Part shown: positions 35,698 through 47,215 of the stretch, piece by piece | Layout: the number at the start of each line of letters is the position of its first letter | How positions within the stretch are numbered: position 1 is the stretch's first letter | Source: Malachius bipustulatus | Taxonomy: Eukaryota > Arthropoda > Insecta > Coleoptera > Melyridae | NCBI GenBank assembly: GCA_910589415.1 | Contig: OU342633.1 | Span: 35,408,210 to 35,472,209 of the forward strand | DNA length: 64,000 nt | Reading direction: 5' to 3' | Translations under genes and position numbers: made by a program | The notes under the pieces: model-generated | Databases searched by the model: none | Seen by the model: the letters and a program-made list of their open reading frames with translations, nothing else | What the model was told of the DNA's origin: nothing

Positions 35698-35926
35698 GAA
35701 ATTGTTATACCAAATCAATATTTTGTTTATTAATACTTATACCTATCACTGGAACTTTGATAAGTTAGTAATATATTTTGAACTGGTCCGAACATTATTC
35801 TAAACCCTCTCATGATTGAAGGAAAATCAATCTTGCGATTTAGTTAAGCCACGATTACGCACAAATATTCTAATTGAAACAGTTCTAATAAGTACATAAA
35901 TAACTATTGGCTTATAAGTAACTCAC
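35698..35926. other. Downstream flank of copy F
   Basis: Short AT-rich spacer. No C-terminal receptor exon is visible here. Confidence 0.5.
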
Positions 35927-36850
35927 CTGTTCTTTATGTTGGGTCGTACAGTAGATAATACACATACCCAAGCATATTATGTGGGATAGGAACCAAAGAA
36001 ATGATGAAATCGAGAGAGCAATATAAAAGCTTAGCCTTACACTCGAAGTAGTATACGTCAAGTAGATCATGTGTTCGATTTTCCCTAGAGATACACAAAA
36101 GGTACCAAAACAGTATACCAAGATCAATACTTGAAATGTTTTCAGCGCTTTGTCTGAGAAATCTTGCAAGACCTGAGAAGTTTCAGTTAATTGCAACTGC
36201 ATGTTATCATTAATTATTGTCTTACTGTCTGCTAATATTTCTGCAACTCTAAAAAATGAAATAATTTGACAGGAGATCCAAAAATACATCAAAAAGAGAT
36301 TGATGGTTAGAAAAGTATTCAGCAAAACTGACATGGGTAATAATATTTCAGAGTATGATTGCATGTAGTACATTTGAAAGATTGCTTCAACTAAATAATA
36401 TGAGACACAAAATTTTAAAACTCTTCTTACGTTCTTCGATGATCTTAATAAAATGTAACGAGCTTTTGGTTCTTTCAAATTTTTAAGGAGGTCTTCACCG
36501 TACAACAATAAATCTTCAATTATTTTCTTTAACGTCTTTGATTCCACTGGCACAAAATAGAAATATGTTACAAAATTCTCCGTTAACATTGCAATCGACA
36601 TAATTATATATAAATAAAATAATACTGACCATAAATCTGCTTTTTCACGAGTAAAATATGTTTTAATAGACAGCAGTGCGTAAAAAATAGGAAATAAAGT
36701 AAGTACGGCCATGAACTTATTATACATTTTTTCTAGAAATGATATAAATTTTATTTGATTTTTCTGATCCATCTGAATGTCAGTTAGACCCATCAATCGC
36801 CACGTAATTAACAACAATTTGTATTCAATTGAGACCAATTCTTTATACAT
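35927..36850 (-). CDS. Chemoreceptor exon copy F (gustatory-receptor-like), intact
   Basis: 308 codons from M-Y-K-E-L-V to a phase-0 donor GTGAGT after QHKEQ. It has the family landmarks YKLLLITWRLMGL, KEPKARYILLRSS, ISCQIISFFRVAEIL, ALKTFQVLILVYCFGTF and LWFLSHIICLGMCIIYCTTQ. The segment before the donor has one extra residue (HIICLGMC against HICMGLC). More diverged from A-D than those are from each other; closest to copy E. Same inferred role: membrane chemoreceptor subunit with the last helix on another exon. Confidence 0.72.
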
Positions 36851-39289
36851 TGTTTTTTATATCTTGATATTTCCTGTGACTATCAATATCAATATCCCCT
36901 CTATGCAGACGTAAAAGATAGCTTAGACTGAATGAAATTTTCCATGTCATGAGAAGTTATATGTAGAATAATGTCCATTGCACTTATAATAATAATAATA
37001 ATCATTTGATGTTTACATAAAAACTATATCTAATAATAATAAAAGCATAAGCAGTAGACATTCGATACAATAAAATTAAAGTAATAAGAAAAATATTGTT
37101 ATAGACGAAGTTGTGTTATTGGTAAGTTGAACTTATTACCTAATCAATCATTTAATAGTCAAAATGTGCAATTAAGTCCTGAAAATCAGCTTAAAGTTAG
37201 AAATACCTATTCAAAAATAATTCCTCCATTTCATAAAGTTGGTAAAAGAGTTCCATTTGTCTAGGTGTAAATTATTTTTTTCTAATGTAACATACCAGAC
37301 CCGAGTACCAATTCTTGAATTGAAATTCCTCATGTTAACTACGCAGAAAGAACAGAAAATTTCAAACATAAAGGGTTGTTCTCTCCAACAAAGAGAACAC
37401 AAAGTGTAAGGCAAACGAAGATCTGTTATCGGGCAGAAGCCGAGAGGTATAAATTGACAGGGGATTGAGTGAAAAACGAACTGATCCTCGAACTCCGTTC
37501 CTATCATATGATTATTAGCCTCGACCGCTGGCTATAGCTATAGCTCTGAGACTTTTCATATTTTTCTATCACTTGAATATAAGCCTGGATCGCTAGATAT
37601 GCTCGGACATTTCAAGATTTTCCACCATATGAACATAAGCCTTGACCGCTAGAAAAAGCTAAGCTCGAACTGTTCAGAATTGCCTTTCACCTGAAGTGAA
37701 CCTCCAACAAATATAAGTCGGGACCGTTATAACATAACACTAGCTAAGCCTGGACTTTTTGTTGATCCTCCAATGCTACAAGATTAGCTGTATTTGTCAG
37801 ACGCACAGACTCTAGTTGAGTTGCTTGTCAAATTGCCCTGTCAAAGAATAATCACCACCAGCATCTTCACGTCGTGCCTGTCGATGTGCCGTATAATTTA
37901 TCTCTATTTTTTACGCGATTCTTTGCTGGTAAAGACTTTATCTTTACATGGACCTTTTTTAAGGTAAAGATTGTAAAGATTGGAAATATTGTAAATAATG
38001 TAAAGAATGTAAACAATGGAAAGTTTTGACTTCTACCAATCACATCACTCACATCACATGAATAATAATAATTATTCAAAGAACAAAACATCAAAACAAA
38101 AACAAAACAACATATTATAACATAACTCTGCTATTTTCTTTTATTTACATTATTTTCGTCTTATTTACATTTTTTTGCATTCTTTACGTTTCCTGTGTGG
38201 TTGAAGTACCAATCAGGCGCGTCCCAGGTGGCACGGATAGGGCACGGCCTTACAGTGATCAATAGTGAGTAAGGTTAGCAGCGGTGATAGAGCTCGTCGG
38301 ATTTAAAACTCCAGACTGGCAGCTCAAAAAGCCCTGCCGCCGACCACGTCCCCCAACCTAGTTGTAGTGTCGTGACTAAAACTCTGCACAGGGGTTATAA
38401 TGATGCCGGAGAACGTCCGAAAGTGGACTCTCCGAAAGACCGTTAACTCTGTTGTCGAGGTCATATATCTCGCGAACAGCGGAATACAGGGGTCTAGGCT
38501 TTACCGCCTGGACCAAAAGGAGACAACCTTTTAAAACCTAAATCCTACGGCGGGAACCCAGGCGAAAAGGATGCGTGGCTGAATTAGATCAGTTCCTTCT
38601 GGAAAATAAATGCTTACCATCCGTATGGAGCTCTGCGTATGGTCTTTCTTTAATAGCTCCATTACTCGTGGTAACCATATGTAACAATACACACCTAATT
38701 CAAAAACCTTCTTGCGCATCAATCGCAGAAATAGTGTATTTTTATGCGATTCAATTATCAATATTTTCACCGCTTTTTAAATGGGATTTCTGAAATTTTC
38801 CATAGTCAGGTCATATTAGCGTAGTGGTTTACTGAGAAAATTTCATTTCATTTAGTTTGGACACGTGCCTTAGAATGGATTTTTAAATTTAACAAAATAA
38901 AAAAAAATTGGCAAATTTAATTTTTTTTTCCTTTTCCTGTGTCCGCCACTGGCTAACTTTACTTAAAAAATACTATTCTTTACACTACCTTTAATAAATT
39001 CGCAAAAAGTGAAAGGGGAATTTTGAAAACCGAAAATTTGAAATTTTAGAGGAATAAACATCATGTTAAAACTGTCTACTGGGAAAACTTCAGCTCAATT
39101 CCTTCAAAAAAGGCTAATAAACGGTTATAGAAAATTAGCCATTTTTACCCTTTTCCTACCCACGCCACTGGCTTATTAATGAAAAATATGCAAATTTTAC
39201 TGCATTAACTCAAATTTAAAATAATTTTCTTCCAATCGTGTTAATTTGGTTTAAATTTGTTTTTCTAACTTGCTTATAGGTAGGTAGGT
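36851..39289. other. Spacer upstream of copy F
   Basis: 36930-37020 is the conserved upstream block. 37505-37770 is a degenerate tandem repeat. 37930-38170 is rich in GTAAAGAAT-type words. 38190-38580 is GC-richer DNA that may be part of a retroelement but carries no frame I recognise. 38940-39200 contains GCCACTGGCT words shared with 41070-41090. No gene called. Confidence 0.5.
37505..37770. repeat. Degenerate tandem repeat, ~80-90-bp unit, about three to four copies
   Basis: Units recur with a shared core ATAAGCC.GGACCGCTAG....AGCT and a downstream CTTTTC/TTTTCC.CAC tract, beginning near 37516, 37580, 37642 and 37709. Confidence 0.65.
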
Positions 39290-39485
39290 ATAGGGGTTCA
39301 AATTTTGGCAATTTTTTCTAAAATTGAAAAGGCCGCCATTTTGAAACGGCTCGATTTTACTCAAATACAGAACCAGACGCTCCTTGCGGCTGTCTTACTC
39401 ATAAAAAAATTTCAGCCCCCTAGATTGAAAACTGCGACCAGAAACCGTGCCTCATAGACGGTTTTTGTTTTTAATTTGTAGGGAC
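39290..39485. repeat. Dispersed repeat, copy 1 (interrupted by hAT element)
   Basis: Shares AAATGGC(T)GCCATTTTGAAACGGCT-type words, CTCAAAT/GTGCAATACCAGA, TTTCAGCC..CTAGATTGAAAACTGCGACC and GGGACACCCTGTAGAAGT with 41180-41410, and inverted with 63255-63465. Its continuation after the hAT insertion is at 40747-40960. Confidence 0.85.
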
Positions 39486-40746
39486 CAGTGACGGCTCGTG
39501 CTTCAAAAAATTGGGTCGGCCAGCCAATGGTGGAAATAAAATGTACGACGTTATATGTGGGGGGGGGGGGGGAGTCCGGGGAAAAGGCCCCCGCGGAAAA
39601 TGCTATATACAGGCGAATTTTTTTAAGGTTCAAGGTCACGCGAATTCCCATAAGTTCAAAATTTACTTATACATGTGTAAAAATAGTTAAATCGTCGAAT
39701 AGAAAAAATAGATGACGAAGAAAGTAATAAAATAAAAATGTGCTTTTGCTTGAGTCACTGAATGAATGCAATATTATGCTATGCATGCGCATGCATTGAC
39801 ACCATATGGATAACACGCGCGGTACGGCTAGCCGACCCTGGCCCTGCATGGCTACTGGTGCTGGCTGGTAGGTAGGTATAAGGAAGTACAGGCATTGAAG
39901 ATTTCATTATTATTTTCCGTTCTAGGAATTTATATCTATTGAATCTCTTCAGTAAAACGGTATTTTTGGTTTATTTTTTATTCAAAAAATATTAATGAAA
40001 GTGTAGGTAGTAGGGCGCAGTTGACTTGACAATATCGATAGTTTGCGAATTCGAATACCTAGTTAATTTTTTTTTAATTGGATAAAATAGGTAAACAAAC
40101 TCGCACACTGAGATTAAATTAATAAATTAATCTTAAATAATTAATTAATAAATAATAAGTCTACTAAATTAATTAAATAAATCTCTAAAAAGCAATTTGG
40201 CAAGCAAGAAACACCTTTTTGGTTTCTGTTATTACAATAAGTTGCATTTTCATAAAAAAAAGATTAATAAAAATTAAAAATGCGTTCGACTCGCATGTTC
40301 CATCCCATTGCAGCGAGGATCGCCCAAGAGAAGAGCGCGCGATTGATACATAGATTGATATACCCAAGTACGGCCAGGAGGCTCTCGGCCGACCCTGTGT
40401 GGAATACGCTACGCCGGCCGTGCACTGTAACTCTGCGGTTTGGAAGCGACACAGTTTGTGTGCCGTAGGTCTTCGATTAACCAGCATTCTCGCGCCCAGC
40501 ATCGGCCAGCCGACCTTAAGATTTTCAACTTATGGATCACTCAATATTCACTATAGCTCTACACTCTACACTTTTGCCTTTTGCATAGATTTTTAGGCAA
40601 GTAAAAACATTAAATGGTATTATTGCAAAGCTCTCAGAAATTAAAATCAAGTTTATTTTATTATTTTCTAAAAAATAATGTTATTTACTGGTGCAGTGGT
40701 TTGGGTCGGCCGGGCCGACCTTGCCGTCCCTGACGAGCCGTCACTG
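39486..40746. mobile_element. Non-autonomous hAT-type element, 1261 bp, 8-bp target duplication
   Basis: GTAGGGAC is duplicated on both sides (39478-39485, 40747-40754). The ends are CAGTGACGGCTCGTG and, reversed, CAGTGACGGCTCGTC. An 8-bp duplication and a CAGTG.CGGCTCG end are hallmarks of hAT elements. GGGTCGGCC-type words lie just inside both ends. There is a 13-G run near 39559. No transposase frame. Confidence 0.92.
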
Positions 40747-41179
40747 GTAGGGACACCCTGTAGAAGTAACGCAGCTTTAGGAAAATTTTTTTACGAAAAT
40801 CAAATGTCATTTCGAAGTTTCACAAGGGTAAAAAATTTCGTTCACTAATCCTTAAATATGAAGCTACAGCAGCGGTTTTAAAATTTTAGAGAAATAAACA
40901 TCATATGAAAAAAATATTAATATCTACGTCATTTTTCTTATTTACTTCTTGAAACTTTTAAGGGTTAAAGGATATTAGTGTACTTGCCTACTGTAAAAAT
41001 TTCAGTTCAATTTCTTTAAAAATGAACTCATAAACCGTTATAGAAATTTAGACATTTTTACCCTTTTCCTACCCACGCCACTGGCTTATTAATAAAAATA
41101 ATGCCAATTTTATTGCTTTAATTCAAATTTCAAATAGTTTTCTTCAAATCTTGTTAATTTTATTTCAAAGTTTTATTGC

Positions 41180-41410
41180 CATCTTGCTCATACAGGGGCT
41201 CAAAAAATAGCAAATTTTCAAAAAATTCAAATGGCTGCCATTTTGAAACGGCTTGGCCGATTTTGCTCAAGTGCAATACCAGACCACTCCTTGTGGATAT
41301 CTTACTCCCACAAAAATTTCAGCCTCCTAGATTGAAAACTGCGACCTGAAATGATACCACAAGAACCGGATTGAGGGAATTTTGAAGGGACACCCTGTAG
41401 AAGTGATTCG
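41180..41410. repeat. Dispersed repeat, copy 2
   Basis: Same orientation as 39290-39485/40747-40960, with GGCTGCCATTTTGAAACGGC, TCCTAGATTGAAAACTGCGA and GGGACACCCTGTAGAAGT. Confidence 0.85.
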
Positions 41411-41800
41411 ACTTTTGGACATTTTTTCAACGAAAATCTAAAGTCATTCCAAAGCTTTATAAGGATCCAAAATTTCGTTTACTAATCGTCAAAGATAAAG
41501 CTACAGGAGCGTTTTTAAAATCGTAATTTCGCGTTTTTGATGAAATATATAAATATATATATAAATATATATATATCGTGGGCAGGTGAATTTTGGAAAA
41601 CCACTTTTTCGTAATCTGGGGGTCATGATCGGTGGACATTTGATGAGTTTGGGTGATTTTCGAAAAGTGATGTCGTCCTCAATAGTGTATTTTTTTATTA
41701 AAAAATACACTAAAAGGGAAGGGGATTCTGAAAAGAAAAAAATTTCAGGAGCCGTTCGCAGGAAACTGAGAAAAGAGTAGAAAATACAAAACCAGGGGGA
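41411..41800. other. Spacer with AT microsatellite
   Basis: 41545-41577 is an (AT)n/TATAAATA run. Overlapping short frames here are not supported as genes. Confidence 0.5.
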
Positions 41801-42600
41801 AACTGGAGAACCTAGAAAGCTAGGGTTGAAGGTGAACCCCAGTATAACAAAACCCGTGACCAGCAAGGAACCGGAACAACGTAAAAGAAAGAGCACCTGC
41901 ACCAAGGTTCTCAGAAGTGCAGCTTAGAGGGGACTTTCTCATGACTTCCTGGGCTGACCAGGCCACAGAAGACTGGCTGGTGCGGTTGGTCAGGGAAATG
42001 AAACCCTGGTCACGAGCGAAACTCGGCTCCAAGGACGTTCCGAAACCTATAAGAGCACTAGTGTGGATACCAGGGACCTATGAAGAACCAAAAAAATCCA
42101 CAAAAGACTGGGAATTCAAAACCAGGTAATAAAAACCAGAAACGTGGATCCTACTAGTGGACAGAAAACCTGACACAAAAAGCCAACAACTAATTTTCTT
42201 CATGAGAGAAAATCTATGGGAGAAAAAAGAACAACTTCAATGTAGACCTTACCTAAACCTAACTGGGGTGCTGTTCAAGCGACTAGGTGGGTAAAGGGGA
42301 GAGGGAGCAGAGAAGATGTAACTAAAAAAGCTGAGTAAACACTCAATTGGACTTCTAACAGGACACTGCCAACTAATGAAACACATCTCAATAGGAGTGA
42401 AAAATAACCCAGATTGCAGGAGATGCGGGATATGTCCCATACCACCTAATGTGTGAATGTCCAGCACTAGAGGGAATTAGACTTCTAGTATTTGGGACCG
42501 AAATTGCAGAACCAAAAGAAATAGAACAAGCACCCATTGGACTCAGACTGAAATACTTTCGGGAAATGGGACTGATGAGATAATAATTATCCAAGGGGGT
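41800..42600 (+). pseudogene. Degraded retroelement: DUF4780-like segment, then LINE ORF2 tail
   Basis: 41917-42129 reads TEDWLVRLVREMKPWSRAKL then PKPIRALVWIPGTYE, which resembles DUF4780, a domain found in proteins of insect retroelements. After frame breaks, 42320-42590 reads LKKLSKHSIGLLTGHC, CRRCGICP, then ECPALEGIRLLVFG and RLKYFREMGL. That is the zinc-finger-like tail seen after RNase H in Jockey/R1-type LINE ORF2. Several stops and frame changes mark it as dead. Confidence 0.5.
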
Positions 42601-42639
42601 ACAATAACCGCAAGCTTCAGTACAAGGGCTTTGAACCTA

Positions 42640-43140
42640 CCCTAGAAGTAATAATAATACGTATTATTTACGTCAAACGTATAACCTAACGCGTAAATTG
42701 AAACACGAACTGGATGCCATCCATACACCTGCCAACCAACAATACATAGAAAAACTGGAACCGAATGACCCAGGTATGTGGACAGCAACTCTAAAAATAT
42801 TGAAAACACCTCAGACCATTTCTCCATTGACAGTCGGCGATTAGATATTCTACACTGACGCTGACGCCCAAAAGACCAACTTATTTAGCACACACTTAGA
42901 AAAAGTATTTACCCTTGCATCAATAACCAACGACACACCGCTGCACTTAAGAAACCACATCGAAAGAAACTTACCAATACCCGGTCGAATAGTTCCCACA
43001 CACGAATCGCTCATAAATGCATGTCTAAGACTAGGATACTTTCCAAAAAAATTGAAACATGCACACGTCTTGATGTTCCATAAACCGGGCAAAAACAAAC
43101 GAAGACTTAAAGCTACAGACCAATCAGCCTGTTAAAGGAA
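42640..43140 (+). pseudogene. LINE ORF2 fragment (start of reverse transcriptase)
   Basis: Plus-strand frames read RQTYNLTRKLKHELDAIH, PGMWTATLKIL, then after one stop KTNLFSTHLEKVFTLA and LGYFPKKLKHAHVLMFHKPG followed by a broken RPISLL-like box. This is the endonuclease-to-reverse-transcriptase linker of a Jockey-type LINE. It lies downstream of a LINE tail rather than upstream, so two copies or a rearrangement are present. Confidence 0.55.
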
Positions 43141-44179
43141 TGTCGTTATTTTTATGACAAATAAACAGGCAAAAAAATGAATAAGATAACACGGCGTTGC
43201 TTACGAGAAGAACGGCTATAAAAGCAACGGACGAAGGACTAATCGAGGGGAGCTGATGCAGACGTTCTTGGAAAGTTGAGCTTTGACGCTCTCTTGGTAG
43301 CTCCCCGAATCCTCCGAAAGGAACGCCCAGAATGTTGCTCTCCTACTTATGACTCTTGAACCGATCCCGAATCTCGCATGTTGCTCGAAATTCAACGCTG
43401 GAACTAGGAACTTACCCTCCCTCCAGCTGATTCACTCCAAGTACGCTCTTCGGGATATCGAACGAAAATCACAAGCAGCACGTTGCCATGCCCTGGTTTA
43501 ATAATAATTGTCCTGACGCGGTGTTTCACTGTTTCCCCTGGCGCTGGCATGTTGCCTCAGCGCCGAGTCACTGATCAAGACCTCCTATGTTTGCTGAACG
43601 TGGAAGATAGGGTTGCACATTGTCTCATATCATCGATGTTAGACATCGCACGGCCCAATATCGATGTCACCGATACATCGAATGAAAAACATCGATTTTT
43701 ATTAACATCGATGTTTTGTTACTATTCCATGTGTCATTTGTCGTTAGTACGTCATATATCAACGTCAACAGATTTCTCCTCCAAATGTCAAGTGCTGACT
43801 GAGGCGCAATCTATTAATAAAACATTATATCGCTTTGCAAACTGACAATTTGGAAGATGGAAGATCTAGTCGGCTAGACTAAAATAGAATACTCCGTCGG
43901 GCGTAGAGTCGAAAGCTGCTCGATCGCACGGTCAATGAGATTCGCTGTTCGCCGAGTCGGGAACCATGTAAATAAAATTTTCGAGTTAATCTTTAAAGCG
44001 CTATAGAGCCATCACTATCTCAATAAAGAATTATGTTTAATTAATTTATAGTAAATAAGAATCAAATCCTACTTTTTGTTTTGTTTCTGAGGTTTAAAAT
44101 TATTATTGCATTAATAAATTCATGATAACATGAGTATTCTTAACGGGGGAGATCTAATTATTAGCGACTAGTAACTCAC
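43141..44179. other. Spacer, possible solo-LTR-like segment
   Basis: From 43141 (TGTCGTTATTTTTATGACA) the DNA is GC-richer, with a TATA-like CTATAAAAG at 43216 and an AATAAA at 44023, the composition of an LTR. No second copy exists in the window to prove it. 43630-43720 is dense in (A)CATCGATG words. No gene. Confidence 0.3.
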
Positions 44180-45115
44180 CTGTTGTACATATTGGTCGGT
44201 ACAGTAAATAACACACAGACCCATGCATATGTGGGAGAGAAACCAGAAAAGAGTTAAAACCGTCAAAATAATAAAAGAGGTTCCCATATCGCCTGAAGTA
44301 GTCACAATGTGATATGTCACAACTATCATGTTGTCGATAGTACATATAGCTTTATAAAAGGTTGCTATAAAAAATATTAATATCAATTCTTGAAACGTTT
44401 CAAATACTTGGTCTGAGAAATCATGCAAGATATGAGAAACTTCAGTTAACTTTAATTGTATGTTAGTATTAATAATTATTGTCTTGTCGATTGCCAATAT
44501 TTCAGCAACTCTGAAGAATGAGATTATCTGATAGGAGATCCATAAGTACATCATAAAGAGATTGATGGTTAAAAAACAGTTCAGTGAAAATGATATAGGT
44601 AATGATATTCCCCAGTATGACTGCATGTAATATATTTGAGCGATTGTTTCAAGGAAATAATACGAGACGCAAAGTGTTGAAATTTTTTTCATATTTCTCG
44701 ATGATCTCAATAAAATGTGACGAGCTTGTGGTTCTTTCAATTTTCTTAGAAATTGTCGACCATACAACAATAACTCTTCAATTATATCCTGCAACTTCTT
44801 TGATTTCACTTGTGCAAAATAGAAATATGATGCTAAATTCTCCGCTAACATTGCAAGCAACTTAATTATGGCTAAATAATGTAACACAGGAAATAAATTT
44901 GATTCCCTTTTATGATAAATCATTTTTATATACAGTGCATAAAAATTGAGCAAAACAGTAAGTAACGCCAAGGATTTATTATACATTATTTTGAGAAAAG
45001 CCGAGATGTTTGTTTGATTAATCTGATCCATGTGAATGTTAGTTAGACCCATCAATCTCCATGCAATTAGCAACATTTTGTATTCAATAATCGAGGCCAT
45101 TTCTTTATACTTCAT
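44180..45115 (-). CDS. Chemoreceptor exon copy G (gustatory-receptor-like), intact
   Basis: 312 codons from M-K-Y-K-E-M to a phase-0 donor GTGAGT after YVQQ. The frame is open 35 codons further upstream (Met 45220), but the M-K-Y-K start aligns with the other copies. Landmarks: YKMLLIAWRLMGL, KEPQARHILLRSS, ISYQIISFFRVAEILAIDKT, FETFQELILIFFIATF, FLSHICMGLCVIYCTDQ. It has a longer loop (VVTYHIVTTSGDMG) before the last visible helix and an extra Ile in ASIIEYK. It is the last clade-1 member; the next copy belongs to a different clade. Confidence 0.72.
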
Positions 45116-45560
45116 TACACTTTTACAAAAAATGATACTTTCAGCAGATGTGTTGATAGCGTTTTTGTTAATAGCTATGATAGATCTGTTAATATGGGAC
45201 ATAAAAATTTCTGGAATCAATGAATTGATTATATGTAGGTAATTATTGTAATGGAAAATCGACGATAAAATGATGTTTGTATATCAATAATAACCTGACA
45301 GTTGACACGATGAGTAATTCACTCTAACAACGTAAAAACCAAAGAGAATGAACTAATTACATGAAAGGGGCTATTTAATGAATAAATTATAGCATTCACG
45401 CTTGCCATGGATAAATTACTATAAACAACAATAATAATAACATTTAAAAGTTAATATTTGGTTAAACATCAATCGTAAGTCAAATGTTACGTATTAAAAA
45501 TCACAAATTTTAATTTAACTCAAGTTTTTCGTATCAAGCGCCTAGCAGAAGCAGAAAGGT
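45116..45560. other. Upstream flank of copy G
   Basis: 45190-45290 keeps part of the upstream block found at the other copies. Remainder AT-rich, nothing else seen. Confidence 0.5.
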
Positions 45561-45834
45561 TGCCAGAGTTAAAACGTGAGAGCGTGAACTATCGTGAGAA
45601 GAGAAGCAATGGTTCCCCACATTTCTAATGCCACACGTCGTTCGGCTAGCTCAAGTGTCTCTCGCTCTTCAACGTCGTCAATTCCTTCTTGTTCAGCCTG
45701 CGGAAGCTTGAACCACGCTAGGCCATTACGAGTTCCTCCGAGTCCCATTTTTGGCCTCTGTAACGCTTCTTCGATTTTAATATTTTCAGTCCGCTTCGAT
45801 TTAACAATCTCATCCCATACCTAGATGATCTTCT

Positions 45835-46297
45835 GTCGATCTTTCAGCATCACTAGTGGCATCACGCACTGAACGCCTGCAGAGCTGATGTTTGTTTCTA
45901 AATTGCAAACATCTCAGACCGTTTCCATCCCATAAATTCCGATCCTCTCGACCTCGCTGACTTCCGAGCTTGACCTGGCGTCTCGTCTGGAAGCCAACTG
46001 TATCCATCAGATCACACCTTCAATAATGCTAGACGTGGTATGGCCAAATCCTTTCACGTGGGTGACGTGGTCGTTTTATCTAATAGCAGAAAATTGTTAC
46101 TAAAACATCGAATTCCCTGCAAAATTACAGAAATATTACCACAAGACCGTTATAGCATCAAGGAACATCTCCACAGTTCCCGAGTTCATTATCCCTACGC
46201 TGAGGTCGTGAGTACTGAACATCTCAAACCATTTAGTCTCTTGTCAACAAATATGAGATCGGTAACCAGTGGCATAAATCTCATCAACATCTCATAA
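45835..46297 (+). pseudogene. Relic of LTR-retrotransposon integrase C-terminus
   Basis: 46040-46245 reads FHVGDVVVLSNSRKLLLKHRIPCKITEILPQDRYSIKE and ends VVSTEHLKPF. This matches the order of the integrase C-terminal domain of Gypsy elements: VGD.V, K...P..I.E.L..DRY.V and a final HLKP. In-frame sequence upstream (NNARRGMAKS) fits the region before it. Earlier stops and the absence of the catalytic core show a relic. Confidence 0.5.
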
Positions 46298-46566
46298 CCG
46301 CATCGAAATCCATTCTCAAAAATACATCTCCTCAAAATCGTATCAAAGTTCATCAAAATCTCATCAAACTCTCATATCTCTCTCAATATCTCATTCAAAT
46401 CAGCCGTCAGTGGTCAGTAGATAGAGTTGGGGTTGAAAAATATATTTACGTCTGGTTAGATCATATAGTTTGACCTTGAAATGACTGACCTTGAACATTT
46501 ACACGTGCGGATTCTGGGACGGCGTGACCTTGTGTCCTAGACCCCCCAACTCTATCTACTGTGGTC

Positions 46567-46780
46567 TTAAATCAAATAAAATCAGCCGTAAGTGGCTTAC
46601 ATCAAATCAACTCAGCCGTCAGTGGCTCAACACAATCAATCAAAACAGCTGTCAGTGGCTCCAATCAAATCAAATCAGCCATCAGTGGCTCAAATCAAAT
46701 CAACTCAGCCGTCAGTGGCTCAAATCAAGTCATCCGTCAATAGTTCAAATCAAATCAAGTCAGCATCATAGGCTCACGTT
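46567..46780. repeat. Minisatellite, ~31-bp unit, about seven copies
   Basis: AATCA.CAGCCGTCAGTGGCTC-type units repeat head to tail from 46567 to about 46780, with an isolated unit near 46400. Copies drift (CCGTCAGT, CTGTCAGT, CCATCAGT, CCGTCAAT). Confidence 0.85.
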
Positions 46781-47215
46781 TATTTTTCAGGTTCGTAGCT
46801 CAAGTTACCGCTTCCTCCTGACGGCCCATTCTTCTGCTCGTCTTCTTGAACCACTTCATCTCGTTCGAGGACGAACGCCTTTTCAGAGTGGCTAAGTATG
46901 GAGGTTCCTCTAGTTTCTAGAAGTGTAGAGGCTCCTCTAAACGACCCCGCTAATCAGGGGAATCACCCGGAGCTGACAAAACGATTAGTCGTACCTGAAA
47001 CCGGCGTCGAGGACGAGGCGAGGGACGTTAGTCAATAATCTATCGATTCTTTGCTGGTAGATCCAATCCACCGCTTGTAGATCCAATCCACCGAGATCAA
47101 CTTATGTAGTAAATACCTACTCTCAAATATTGAGAGTACACACAATTATTGAACTAATAATTTTTAAACAGAATTTTGTATAAAAAAAAATATTGCGAAA
47201 TTAAACCTTACTTAC
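46781..47215. other. Spacer downstream of copy H
   Basis: A doubled GTAGATCCAATCCACCG occurs near 47060-47092. No gene and no receptor C-terminal exon seen. Confidence 0.5.

Noticed and set aside
39559..39571. Run of 13 G as a quadruplex or regulatory site
   Set aside because: A homopolymer inside a non-autonomous transposon; more likely slippage than function.
43630..43720. ATCGATG-rich stretch as a regulatory array
   Set aside because: Irregular spacing and only a handful of words; could be chance or relic of a small repeat.
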